Shown here in pieces: positions 1 to 10,203 of a stretch of DNA of 21,927 nucleotides. The number at the start of each line of letters is the position of its first letter. Within the stretch, counting starts at the first letter, position 1. The stretch is taken from positions 1 through 21,927 of the forward strand of contig NAVB01000537.1 in the NCBI GenBank assembly GCA_002179805.1. Direction: 5' to 3'. A program made the translations under genes and the position numbers. This DNA is from Acanthamoeba lenticulata (lineage: Eukaryota > Discosea > Longamoebia > Acanthamoebidae). The notes beneath the pieces are model-generated. The model searched no databases and had not been told where the DNA came from. It saw only the letters and a list, made by a program, of their open reading frames with translations.

Positions 1-35
1 TATTAATTAGGGCTTGCCTTTGATTTGAAAAACAG

Positions 36-1838
36 GGCCGTGACAAAGGTGGAGACGGTGGTCAATCGGCGAGTGATGCAAGTCTTCATGGACAAGCACA
101 AGTTCCTGCAGCACTGCCTCGCCATCAAGCGATACTTGCTGTTGGGCCAGGGTGACTTCATTAACTACCTCATGACCTCCATCAGCTCCGATCTGAAGAA
201 GCCGGCCAGTACCATCTTCCGCCACAACCTCCTCGGTACGTTCTGCTGTTGTGTTGCTGTCGTCTTCGGAAAAGGCCTTTGGCCAATCTAAAGTCTCATC
301 CACGCGTTCCAGGCACGCTTGACCGGGCCGTGCGGAGCTCCAACGCCCAATACGACGATCCACACATCATCGACCGCCTGGACGTTCGCCTGCTCGAGCA
401 AGTCGTGGTTCGTATCTTCACATACGCTTGCGCGTTAAACCTGGTATTTAAAAAATCTAAAACATGTTGCTCCTTCGTGCCACAGATGCATGGGGTCGAC
501 GGCGGCAGCGGGTGGGAGGTGTTCTCGCTCGACTATCACGTTGATATGCCCGTCTCGCTCGTCTTCACACCCGAGGTCTTCCATTCCTCCCTTTTCCTCC
601 CTTTTTCTTTCCCACTAAACCGCGGCCATGCCCGACCCACAGGCGATGAGCACGTACCGGATGCTCTTCAACTTCCTGTGGCGGATCCAGCACCTGCACC
701 ACTCGCTGGCCTCCATTTGGAAACGGCACATCGGCTATTCGCGCCGACAAAACCAAAACCGGCAGTTCTCGCTGGCCTCCCTCCGCAAGGCGTCGGTAGG
801 CCCCGCGGCCAAAGGCCCGCGCGCCGGTAAGAAAAAGACGCTTCCCTCTTCCTCTGAAGACCTCTCTGTGCAGATGCTGAGACCATGGTACTACGTGCTG
901 TTGAACAGTTGTACAGGAGGACGACGAAGAACTGGAGGACTACTACGCTGAGGACAAGGAAACGCAGGCACTGCTGCATCGCTGCCGCCTCCTGTCGCAG
1001 GAGATGCTCTTCTTCCTATCCAACGTGCAGGGCTTCTTCATGGTGCGTGTACCCCCCTTGGGTCGGGCGAGTCGTGTGTTCATGACCTCATGCGCTCAAC
1101 GCGCGCAGATGGAAGTGATCGAACCGGCCTGGCAGCGATTCCAAAACGCGATCGTCAACGAGTCTGCCAGTACGTGCGCATCTCGCTATGCACTTGCTAG
1201 CGAGAAGTTTTCGGCTAATGATGATGATGATGATGCATTCAGGCATCGAAGACATGATCAAGTCGCACTCGGAATTCCTGGGGCAGGTCGTGGAGCGATG
1301 CCTGCTGTCGCCCACCAACCAGCAGTCGCGCCGCACGCTGGCGCTCCTCACCAACCTCTTTTCCATCATCGCCCGTTGGATCGCGCTTCAGCGCTCGCTC
1401 CTCGGCAGCGGGCTCGACCTGGACGCCGACGCCGCCAAGAAGAAGCAAAACGACCTCCTCCGCTTCGGTACGTCATCGCAATATACGTGATGAGTCGTCC
1501 ACGCTCACACGGTGGGCCATCCCTGGACTGCAGGAGCCGAGTACAAGCAGGCGGTGACCGAGTTGCGGGTGTTGGTGACGCAAATCACGAGCGGCAACGC
1601 GGCCTCGGTGCAGTCGCTGCTTCATCTGCGATTCCTCCTCGAGCGACTCGACTTTAGCGGCTTCTACGCGCCCCTCTCGCTCCCGGCCTCCGTCGTAGGC
1701 GCCTCGTCGGCCGTGCCCGCCACGCCCGCCCAGGCACAGGCCCGGGAGGCCGACCACCATGCTGCTACTGCCGCCACGACCAAGCGAACAGCCGCCTCTG
1801 CGGGCAGCAGGCGCCTGCCTTCGCCCAGCGGCGCCTAA
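36..1838 (+). CDS. TUBGCP3: Gamma-tubulin complex component 3 (GCP3/Spc98), C-terminal part
   Basis: GCP3 and GCP2 form the gamma-tubulin small complex that nucleates microtubules at the centrosome or MTOC; the C-terminal domain binds gamma-tubulin. The gene runs in from the left edge, so the N-terminal GRIP1 part is missing. Exons consistent in phase: 36-235, 313-401, 486-575, 643-795, 917-1042, 1109-1169, 1243-1467 and 1534-1838 (TAA). Family landmarks seen in order are YLLLGQGDF, LKKPAST, SNAQYDD, RLDVRLLEQ, GWEVFSLDYHVD, MEVIEPAW and LERLDFSGFY. The run from YLLLGQGDF to VFSLDYHVD fits GCP3 better than GCP2 or GCP4, while the last exon also recalls GCP2. The exon end near 795 is uncertain: a better-looking GTAAG donor at 827 breaks the frame, whereas GTAGG at 796 keeps it. 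The intron at 402-485 is a multiple of three and stop-free. The tail after FSGFY is Ala/Ser/Pro-rich and probably disordered. The exact first splice acceptor (36) is inferred. Confidence 0.9.
1217..1236. repeat. (ATG)n microsatellite in an intron
   Basis: Five to six tandem ATG/GAT triplets lie just before the acceptor of the GCP3 intron at 1170-1242. They are non-coding in the spliced model. Confidence 0.8.
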
Positions 1839-2320
1839 GGCGATTGGTTTTTGTATTTAATTTCGTTCACAACAGCAAGAAGCGGTCTCTGCGGTCTGAA
1901 CTGCTCCTGACCCGTCGATTTCGCAAAGGGATGAGGATCTTCTGCAGCACGCACTGCGCCAATCGTGGCTCTGCTAGGGATGACGCCAGGTCTCGCAAGC
2001 GGACAGCCCTGTTCTCCTGTGCGTGAAGCTCGATCTGCTGCATTACCCTCAGCTGTCCTACAACTTACGATGGAGACTCGTTTGGAGTCTGCATGTGGCG
2101 TTCAAGATTCGCCTTCAAAGACTGCGTTTATTTCTGCTTTTCTGCTGCTAAAGGAAAGCTCTTCCTTTGCAGAAATGATGCGCTCCGGATCACATGGACC
2201 GGTGGTGATGGCGCGGCGGCAGCGGACAATAGTCCAGCATGACTGGCCCAGCCCCGATCCCTCGCCTGTGTGTTTGTGTGTTGATATGGTGAGGGTAACA
2301 ACTTATGAGACAAGGGGAAC
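1839..2320. other. Convergent intergenic region with a strong hairpin
   Basis: This is the 3' space between the GCP3 stop (+) and the hexosaminidase stop (-). No long frame here looks coding and there is no AATAAA. The one clear structure is an inverted repeat at 2139-2175. Its arms are TTTCTGC (2139-2145) and AAAGGAA (2150-2156), pairing with TTCCTTT (2162-2168) and GCAGAAA (2169-2175), with a 5-nt loop and a single 4-nt bulge. Confidence 0.7.
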
Positions 2321-4444
2321 TCAGCGCAATTGCCGTGACGTCGAAGCAGGGGCGCGGGAGATGTACCGTGCGAGCGAGTTGCAGCGGAAGTTGACCAGGC
2401 GAGGACGCGCCGCGTAGGGGTCGTTCACCGACGCGGCCGACCAAAGCCGCTCGGCGATACCGGCGGCGCGCGGCCAGATGCGCGAATCGATGTTGGTCTC
2501 GTCCACCTGTGGCTCATGCACTTGTGTGAGACTTGGTCCGCACCATCCAGCCTTTGCATCTCGAAGGAATAAACGCACGTTCTCGCCCCACATGCAGCCC
2601 TCGCCGCCGAGGAACATGGCCTGCTGGGCCGCGGTGAGGTTGAGGCCGATCAGGGGCTCGGCCTCGTAGAAGGCCATCCAGGTGTCGACCCACTCGTAAA
2701 AGGTCTTCTTGGGGTCCATCCCGGGCTGCTGCTGGTCGAGGTACCACGGGTAGGCCCACAGCGTGCGGTAGCCCTTGAGGATCACGTTCCGGAGCGTAAC
2801 CTTGTCGTGCCACACCTCGACCACGGTCTCGGGGTGGACCAGGTGGGCCCAGTTGTCGTCCCACACGTCCTGCCACACCACCATCGTCCTGTTGACGTAG
2901 GGCGGCAGGGCCGGATCTGTCCGGCCACCACGCACGGGCTTCAAGGGCCGCTGGGCTTGGGAAGGCTGGACGAGAGTGGCCAGCCGCGCCTCAAAGTAGG
3001 CGAACATGCGGTACGGGTCCGTCATGTTGTGGGCGAGGCCCCAGGCCTTGATGGCCGGGTCGTTCACCCAGCAGTCCACGGCCACTTCATCCCCGCCCTG
3101 TAAATCGGCGAGCCTATCATCAGCGTTCAACTCAACGCAGACCCATGACGGCGAGAGGTGATTACCGTGTGGATGAACTCGTCGGGGAAGACCTCGCGGG
3201 CCATCTCGTCGATGAAGCCCAGGAGGAGCTCGTAAGTTCGGTCGTCGGCGATGTTGAGTGGAATCATGTTGGGGTCGGTCGTGTACGACGGGCAGTGAGC
3301 CACCATGTACGGGTACCCCACTCCGAACCTAATGCATAAACGGTGGCCACCATCAGCTTTTGCCAACCACCAGGATAGAATACCCAGGACATCATGGTGA
3401 TGAACATACCCATAGGCGTGGCCAGGCATCTCCCACTCGGGCACGACTCGAATGCCGCGGAAACGCGCATGACGGACGATCTCGCGCAGGTCGCTGTGGC
3501 TGTAGACCGCCTTCTTGCCCCACGCCGCCCTATTGAGTGGAGGTGAGTCAGTGATGAGATTTCCTTCTTCATGTCGGAGGCTGGCTCGAGTACTGCGTAA
3601 GGTTCGGGTAGCGGTTGGACTCTACGGGGAACGACTGGCCGTCGGTGGCGTGAATGTGGAGCACGTTGAGCTTGTTGTAGGACATGGCGTCCAGAGTGCG
3701 CAAGATGGCTTCGATGGGCAGGTAGTGCCGAGACACGTCAATCAAGATGCCCCTGCGCACACACAACGTTGTCGTTACCGACCCGAGAAGGGAAAGTACG
3801 TAGAGATCAAGAGGTAGAAAGTACCGCCAGGGGAACCGAGGCCAGTCGGCGATGCGAAGAGGGAGGTTGGGGAGCGAGTAGGTTTCCTTCACATCATCCC
3901 AGCGAACGAGCTGGGAGAAAGTCTCGAGTCCGCGTAGCGCGCCCCATACGGAGGCTGCCTTCAGGGAGGCGGTCCAGGGCGCAGCAGAGCCTAGAGCCGG
4001 GGGCTGGGGCACCATGAGCACGTAGGACTCGTCCATGCCAAAGTAGGGGCTGGTGTCGTTGTCGTCGGCCACGACCACGTTGAGGGTAAGGCGCTGCTCG
4101 ATCGAGCGCGAATCATCTTGCGGCGTGGGAAAGGGGAACAGCAGGTGATCTGTGTAGCGCTTCATAGCCGCGTTGAGCACGTCCGACAAGGACGTGGTGG
4201 TCATGGAGAAGCCCAGTGGGGAGAGGTGAGCGTCATTCTGGCCTGCCTGAACTCTTTGGGGCTGGGGCCACAAGCCAGCCACCCCGCCCCCACCGCGCCA
4301 GTCAGGGTAGGTGGTGGACGTCAAGCCAGGAATCGAGGACTGTGGTCTCATGAGCCGAGGAGGCCGCCCGTTGGCGCCCCAGCTCGCCCCCAGCAGAAGA
4401 AGCACGGCAAGAATCAAGTGGAGAGAGCAGCCGAGCGGACGCAT
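2321..4444 (-). CDS. Beta-hexosaminidase, glycoside hydrolase family 20 (secreted/lysosomal)
   Basis: The enzyme removes terminal N-acetylhexosamine from glycoconjugates or chitin fragments. Exons on the minus strand: 4444-3825, 3752-3594, 3529-3410, 3328-3166, 3097-2579 and 2506-2321. All phases agree and give 588 residues, a normal length for HEXA/HEXB-type enzymes. The ATG at 4444 was chosen because a signal peptide follows directly (MRPLG then a leucine-rich core, ending near LGASWG). A GH20b-like domain comes next, then the catalytic barrel from about residue 207 (ILIDVSRHYLP, with the substrate-binding Arg). The catalytic Asp-Glu pair is in GGDEV at the start of exon 5. Later landmarks are WYLDQQ, CMWGE and IWPRAAGIAERLW. 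NxT/NxS sites (NDT, NLT, NMT, NRT) fit a secretory route. The normally conserved DDQSFP reads TDGQSFP. Two introns of 72 nt (3824-3753 and 2578-2507) are stop-free and in frame. Confidence 0.95.
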
Positions 4445-4929
4445 GTTAAGTCGAGCTGCTGAAGTGCTGCAAAGAAGACTGAAGGCGGAAGGAGTGCAGT
4501 GGCGTGGGGCATCACGCCAGCCCTGCCAGTGGGCGTCATGACGAGAGGAGGACAACAGAGAAGCCTGTCGTTGGAGGAGATACGCTCATAGTTCACATTC
4601 TGGCGCAGACCAAAAGAACTTCCTGAACATGCCAGCGAGTTCTCCCACAACGCACGCCAACTTCACGGCTTCGAGGTGAGGAGGATGGAAGCAAGAGGAA
4701 CACCAGTGGATATGGATTTTGTGTAGTGCAGTGGATGACCAACCACTATAAAAAGCAGTCATGCCTAGCTTTGGCTGGGCTGTTCATCGCTCTTTTGTTC
4801 TGGTGGTCAAAATGCACATTGTCGCTCTCCTGTTCCCTGCGTTCCTCTCCATACCTCTACCCGATGCCCTACCTTACCCCTACAACCCCACTGTACCAGA
4901 AATCCAGACTGCATCAAGAAAAATCCCCC
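4445..4929. other. Upstream region of hexosaminidase, with a possible orphan first exon
   Basis: This region holds the promoter of the minus-strand hexosaminidase and, on the plus strand, a TATA-like stretch at 4747-4754 followed by a short frame from ATG 4812. That frame begins MHIVALLFPAFLS and then Pro/Tyr-rich sequence, which resembles a signal peptide and a mature start, and it runs to a TAA just before 4947. Sequence after about 4930 becomes AT-richer, like the LINE that follows. This may be the 5' end of a host gene interrupted by the LINE, or just chance. The exact LINE boundary cannot be placed. Confidence 0.35.
4747..4754 (+). promoter_or_regulatory. TATA-box-like element
   Basis: TATAAAAA lies 58 bp upstream of the ATG at 4812, which begins a signal-peptide-like frame. 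It could belong to that frame or to the LINE's upstream region. The call rests only on sequence match and position. Confidence 0.35.
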
Positions 4930-5144
4930 CCTTGGATTGTTTGTAAGATAATTGACCCAAGTAAAAGATTAGAACAGTGGCACTCCATTATACTCATTAG
5001 TCCTCAAACCAAATTATTGTTTTGGCTACGCTTTATGGAGATTGACAGTCAACTCCCACCACCCTCAGTGGAAAAGGTAGATACCTCCGACAAATCTTCC
5101 CATACTGGCTTGTTGGTACTCAAAAGGAAGGGATGAGACTTTGA

Positions 5145-6294
5145 TGGCAGCAAACACAACCAGCCGCAGAAAGTAATGGATGGATGGAGAGTTACAGTGG
5201 AGGCAGTGGCAGCAGCAGTGGAAAGGGAGGCGGCATTAGCAGCCACAACAACAGAGGTGGAATTAGTGGCTATGATGGTGGAAGAGGAAGAGGTCCAACA
5301 CATGAAAGATATCCAATATAGGATGGAATCTTCTTGTAGGGAGGCAAATGCCCAGATGAGGCAGCACTACGCAAACAAGTGTTGGGCCAACAATGTGAGC
5401 AAGCGCATCAACTCAGCGCTGGAGCAAGTGGAGAAGCAGTCAAGGCTGGACAAATTAAATCAGCGAGGCCTAATCAACAGGGCAAAGCTAGCAGGTGTGG
5501 ACGCAAAGAACATAGAAGCTCAACTGGACAGCCTGGTGCATGTAGTGTGTATTGGGCAATGCTCCACTGACGACTTCACAACTGTACAGCGCGCAGTGGA
5601 AAGCATCAGTTGAGGTCTACTGGTGGACAACTGCCAACTCAAGCCAGAGAAACAGGCCCTCACGCTGGCTTTTGAAAATGAGGAAGAGGCGAATGCAGTC
5701 AGAATCTCTGCTATAGTGGCCCAATTCAGCAGAGTAGTTGACATCACCACCCTCCCACGCAAGGTACTCTCAGGAGACTGCAGATGTGTTGGACTAGTTG
5801 AAGTGGGTGCAGGCCTAGACCTCCCTGACGTCATCTGAGATGCATGCACACTTGGTGTGACATACAAGAACGTCAGAACCATGACCGCTGGTGGGTACTT
5901 GGTGGAGATGTGGGACGTCCCATTGTTAGAACTCTGGCTCGCGACGCCTATCACCAAGGCCAGCAAGGAGTGGCGCAAGTCCGAATCCATCTACTCCAGG
6001 GCGCATCTCACCAGATGGGTGGGGAGCATCCCCTCCTCTTTCAACGCGACCATGGTGTCCTCAATGCTGGACAAGCAGTGGGGAGTAACAGGCAAGGTCA
6101 AGCTGATTAGGGACCAGAAGACAAACCACTTCAAGCGCTGCGCCTACGTTGTGTGCGCGACCACAGCAGACACAATCAGGCTCACCAACCTCAATGGGTG
6201 CCTTTCTTTCGATGGCTCATTGAAGTGCAAAGTGGACATTATTAACAAACCCAGGATGGAAGAAGACACTATACCAACTGCCAATGATGATTGA
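5145..6294 (+). pseudogene. LINE ORF1: Gly/RGG-rich N-terminus, possible coiled coil, RRM-like domain (broken)
   Basis: ORF1 proteins bind the element RNA and chaperone its reverse transcription. The main frame runs from about 5176 to the TGA at 6292 but contains TGA at 5611 and 5836. Before about 5320 the plausible frame is a different one: frame 5145-5318 is rich in Gly/Ser/Arg (GGSGSSSGKGGG, NNRGG, GGRGRG), while the main frame there reads only as monotonous Ala/Glu/Val. A frameshift near 5300-5320 is therefore likely. An Arg/Lys/Glu/Gln-rich helical stretch follows (about 5320-5500). An RRM-like segment lies at about 5990-6240, with an RNP2-like VGSIP and an RNP1-like KRCAYVVCA. The 3' end overlaps the ATG of the endonuclease ORF by 11 nt in another frame. 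Assignment as ORF1 comes from position and RRM pattern, not from a clear family match. Confidence 0.65.
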
Positions 6295-7426
6295 TGTGCC
6301 TTTTGTGCCGGCAGAGGCCAGCAATAAACCCTTTTTAAAAACACATTCCATCAATGTGAGGGGAGGATGGTCAACTAAACTCCTACACACTACACACTGG
6401 GTCATAAAACACGTGCTGGACATACTCCTTGTACAAGAGCTCATGCTCACTAGGGAACAAGCTAGTCATGCCCATCTGCAGGGCTACGCGCATGTCCATA
6501 ACTGTCTCCTACAAGAAAAATTAAAGGTAATGGAGGAAACACTGGTAGCTGGCGACGCGCCCTGTGTCTGCCCATTAATGGACCACCTCCCTAAACCCAA
6601 GTGGGGAGTAGGCATCTGGGTATCAACAGAGCTATTGTATACAGACACAACACCAGCTGATGAGTGGGCAGAGGGTAGGCTGGCCGCCGTCACCCTGGCA
6701 AGGTCTCCAACACCAATAACAGTGGCTAACATATATGCACCTGCATCAGGGACTAGCGACAAAGCAAAGTTCTATGAAAAGCTTAGTGCATGGATTGAGG
6801 GAATACAAGGGGAGGTTTTGTTAGGAGGGGACTGGAACATGACCATCTCACAGAAGGACCAAGAGCGGGGTAGGTTTGTAAAGAGTGATAACATGCCATT
6901 ACTGAAGTTAGACACAGACCACAACCTCAACAACATATGGCACAAGTTGAATAAGGGCAAAGATATGGAATTCACCTGGAGCAATCAAGGTGGAAAGAGA
7001 CAATGTAAGCGCATTGACGCATTCCGCACAAATGTGGTGGAGGAGTACCTCAGCTGCAGGGTGATAAAGTCAAATACATTTGTGTCAGATCACAAACCAG
7101 TGGAGGTGATTAGGAGGTGGGATGTGGCTATGGCGGCTAAAGCCTCAAGACTGAACTGTATAAACATGCCAGTAAATGTGTCAGTGGAAGAGATAGCTAG
7201 CTACAATGCCCACTTTGCCATTGAGACTGGTGTGATCCTTGTGACAGAGGGGGACCCAGCTGCTGATATTGGCTGCATATCAGAAGCCCTAATAAATGTG
7301 GCAACCAACATCCAGAGGCCCACTAAAGAGACTGGTGCCGGCGGCACCTATTCCAAAGGGCTGCATGGAAACAAGGAATGGGGGCTCCTGTTTATACAGG
7401 TTAAATATTTAACCTGTATAAAGTAA
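6284..7426 (+). pseudogene. LINE ORF2 N-terminal part: APE-type endonuclease (truncated)
   Basis: This domain nicks target DNA to prime reverse transcription. Counting from the ATG at 6284, the active-site signature of the exonuclease III/APE family is complete: Asn24 (SINVRGG), Glu52 (LVQE), Tyr151 (NIYAP), Asp183 and Asn185 (GGDWN), TW at 231-232, and Asp269-His270 (SDHKP). There are no internal stops. After about residue 360 the frame enters the palindrome at 7391-7422 and ends at a TAA. In an intact element it would continue through a linker into the RT. Its start codon lies inside the end of ORF1 (ATGATGATTGA), an arrangement common in LINEs for coupled translation. Confidence 0.85.
7391..7422. 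repeat. Perfect 32-bp palindrome at the EN/RT deletion junction
   Basis: The arm TTTATACAGGTTAAAT is followed at once by its reverse complement, with no spacer. The right arm fits the RT reading frame (F-N-L-Y-K leading into V-I-S-R). The left arm ends the endonuclease frame. Confidence 0.95.
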
Positions 7427-10203
7427 TATCCAGAATCATAACGGAGCGCCTTTCAGAGGTGGTTGAGGGCTGCAGGGTATTGAGTGAGGTGCAAAATGGT
7501 TTCAGGAAAGACTGCTCTGCGTTAGGCCACATAGTGGCGCTACACGGGATAATGGAAGAAGTGCAAGCCATGAATAAATACCTGCATGTGACTTACATTG
7601 ACCTCACCAGGGCATATGATTCCGTCAGACCAAACCTGCTGCTCAGCACCCTTAAAGGTTATAACTTCCCTAGCCAAACTACAACACTGATTGAGAGCAT
7701 GTACATGGATGGCTCAGCCAGGGTTACCACAGATTATGGGCCAACTGAGAAGATATGCATACAGAGGGGAGTGCGTCAAGGAGATCCGCTGTCCCCATTA
7801 CTGTTCAACTTGTTTGTCAACCCAGTCATTGATGCTATAAAAGAGAGCAACAAGGGGTACCTCATGGAAAGCGGTGAAAGGGTAGGCATCCTGGCATACG
7901 CAGACGACATTACACTGATCAGTGGTTCTGAGGACGAGGCTCAATCTGCATGGGCCACATTCACCAAATGGTGTGCTGAAAGGGGGATGACTGTCAAAGC
8001 TTCAAAATCAGCGCATTCCACTACAGAAACAAGCAGCACGTGGACCCCCACAACAAGGGAAGGCGAGCGCATCCGTAAACTAGAAGTCGATGAGGCCTAC
8101 AAATATCTGGGCGTCCACTTGCGCTTAGACCTCAAGTGGGACACGCACATTGAGGAGACAGACCGCAGGTTTAACAGAACAGTAAACTATATCCACCACC
8201 AGGCGGTATCGCCCATGCAGAAGGTCAAACTACTCAACATACTGGCCAGCTCCCTACTGGGTTATGGAATGGGAGTGGTGCCCTACCCTAAGGACTTAGT
8301 GAGCAAACTGGACTGCATGATGTTGAAAGTGGTGAAAGGCGCAATGTGGCTGCCAATGGACATGGTGTCAGCGTGGCTATGGGCAGACACAAATCAAGGG
8401 GGCATGGGCCTCCAGAAGCTGGAGGACCTACAAGATGTGGAGTTCTTGGGCACAATTGTGGACCAGGTCATTAGAGGGCCCCCCTCACCGGGCAAAACAG
8501 TAGTCTCTAGCAACTTGGCCACATATAGGGTCAGTGGTGATAGGGATATCCTCACCATCAGGGGCGCCATTGCAGAGTCTAACCGACCCGCGCTAGCCAC
8601 CACGCACCGCCTGGTCAAGCTGATCCGTAAAGAGCGCATGGACCTAGTGTCGGAGGAAGCCGAGCGCAAGCCCAGGGCAGGAAATGGAACGCCTTTACCC
8701 GAGGAAATAAGGAACGTCACTGAGCGAAGGCAGGTGAGCCGCAACCTGGTACAAACATCCCTTGCGGCAGACCCGCGCTTCCAAGCCTACCTCAGGAGCC
8801 AAACACCTTACCCACAGCTTACCGCTGATGCAAGACCGGGCCCACCAGCGCCGACCACCAGTGCGACCGCCCCGCCTAGTGCAATACTAGCCAAAATTAG
8901 AAGGAACAGGGTCACACACACGGCCGCCCGGCCGGGAACGGGGCGCACAAGCACAACCAAGGAAGGTGAGACGCTGGTATGGACGGATGGGTCTAGCTCC
9001 AGCGGTGTGGCAGGATATGGGGTATACTGGGGACCGGGACACCCTAAGAATGTGTCCGCCAGAGTAGCCGGCACCCAATCGTCGATAAGTGCTGAGCATC
9101 AGGCGGCGCTTAGTGCCCTCCTCTCCTCGGAAGAAGTGGATCGAGTGTGCCTGGTCACAGACAACGAAGCGGTATGGATGCTGATACAACGTACACTGGG
9201 GGGAGAACGAGTACGTCTACAAAACACAGTTTCTAGGAAGATCGTCGCCGTCCTAACGCAAAGAACGAAGAAGGGACAGAGCACCAGATGCGAGCATGTG
9301 TACAGCCACCTCAAACAGAAAATGAGAGACCGTGCTAACGATCCCAAGTGGATAAAGCGCCAGGCGAAACAGGCGGAGGCGTGGGGGACACTCTACAACA
9401 CTGTAATCAGGGGCAACGAGAGGGCGGATGCCCTGGCCGCAGAGGGAGCCAAGAGACTGAACCTGCCCCCATACTCTCGGGTCGCGGTGGAAGGCGGAGA
9501 CCTGGGGATATACGTTGACGGACTTTGGAGGGACGAGAAGGCCAGAACGATTATCAGGGCAGCCAGGAAGGAGGAGCACAACGGGTACACCTCCGGACGG
9601 CTACGAATGCACGCGGAGGACCCAGAGGAGGTGGTCTGGTCAGTGGCCCACAGGCCTACACACAGGCCCCACTACAACGACGGGCCGGCACTCAGAACCG
9701 CGGTGGCCCTCCGGGCGGGCAGGTCAGCCAGCGCGCTCCACAGGGCGAGGTACCGAGACCGAGGGGCAACGGAGCCGAGCAGTCAACACTGCCCCTTGTG
9801 CCTGGCAGGCGGGGTGGAAACCGTGGAGGACAACGAACACTTGCTGGGCGCCTGCCCAGCCACAGAGGCCGCCAGGGAGGCGGCACGGAAGTCAGTGGGC
9901 GAGTCACTGACGGCGGACCAAAGCTCCTCCTACGACGCGACGGTGTGGGCCCGCGGAAGCCCGAAACGGACGGCTCAGCTACTGCTGGGACTAATCCCGA
10001 AGGTGATACACAAGACCATGGACAAGGAACGAGCCACGGACTGGATAGACAGGTACGTGCGAACAGCACTAATAGCCACACACGGAATCTACAGGGATCG
10101 CGCAAAACAGGTACGCGCCATCGCCACCACTACAGCAACAAGTGAAGGAGAACCAGCAAGCACAGTACAGGAGCAAACGGAGACGGAACCAACCACACCA
10201 TAG
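7405..10203 (+). pseudogene. LINE ORF2 C-terminal part: reverse transcriptase, RNase H and CCHC finger
   Basis: The frame opens at 7405 inside the palindrome; the first ATG-like start is not meaningful because this is the middle of a larger protein. RT motifs: IDLTRAYDSV (motif A), GVRQGDPLSPLLFNLFVNP (motif B), YADD at 7897-7908 (motif C), GMTVKASKS (D) and YKYLGVHL (E). RNase H residues: TDGS at about 8983, AEHQAAL, TDNEA and GNERADALA give the D-E-D-D set, plus a VYSHL histidine. A CPLC...H...C finger at 9790-9840 is typical of the C-terminus of RNase H-bearing LINEs. About 930 codons are open without a stop. The RT finger motifs that normally precede the LYKV block are absent, so the enzyme would not be functional. 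Confidence 0.92.

Noticed and set aside
4726..5136. 136-codon + strand frame with hydrophobic start upstream of ORF1
   Set aside because: It begins with GTG, has no domain, and spans the probable host/LINE boundary. It shares frame with ORF1, so I mention its TGA, but do not call it a gene.
9525..10145. 206-codon + strand frame over the LINE 3' part
   Set aside because: It overlaps the RNase H/CCHC frame, which has clear catalytic motifs; the Gly/Arg/Pro-rich composition is typical of a shadow in GC-rich DNA.
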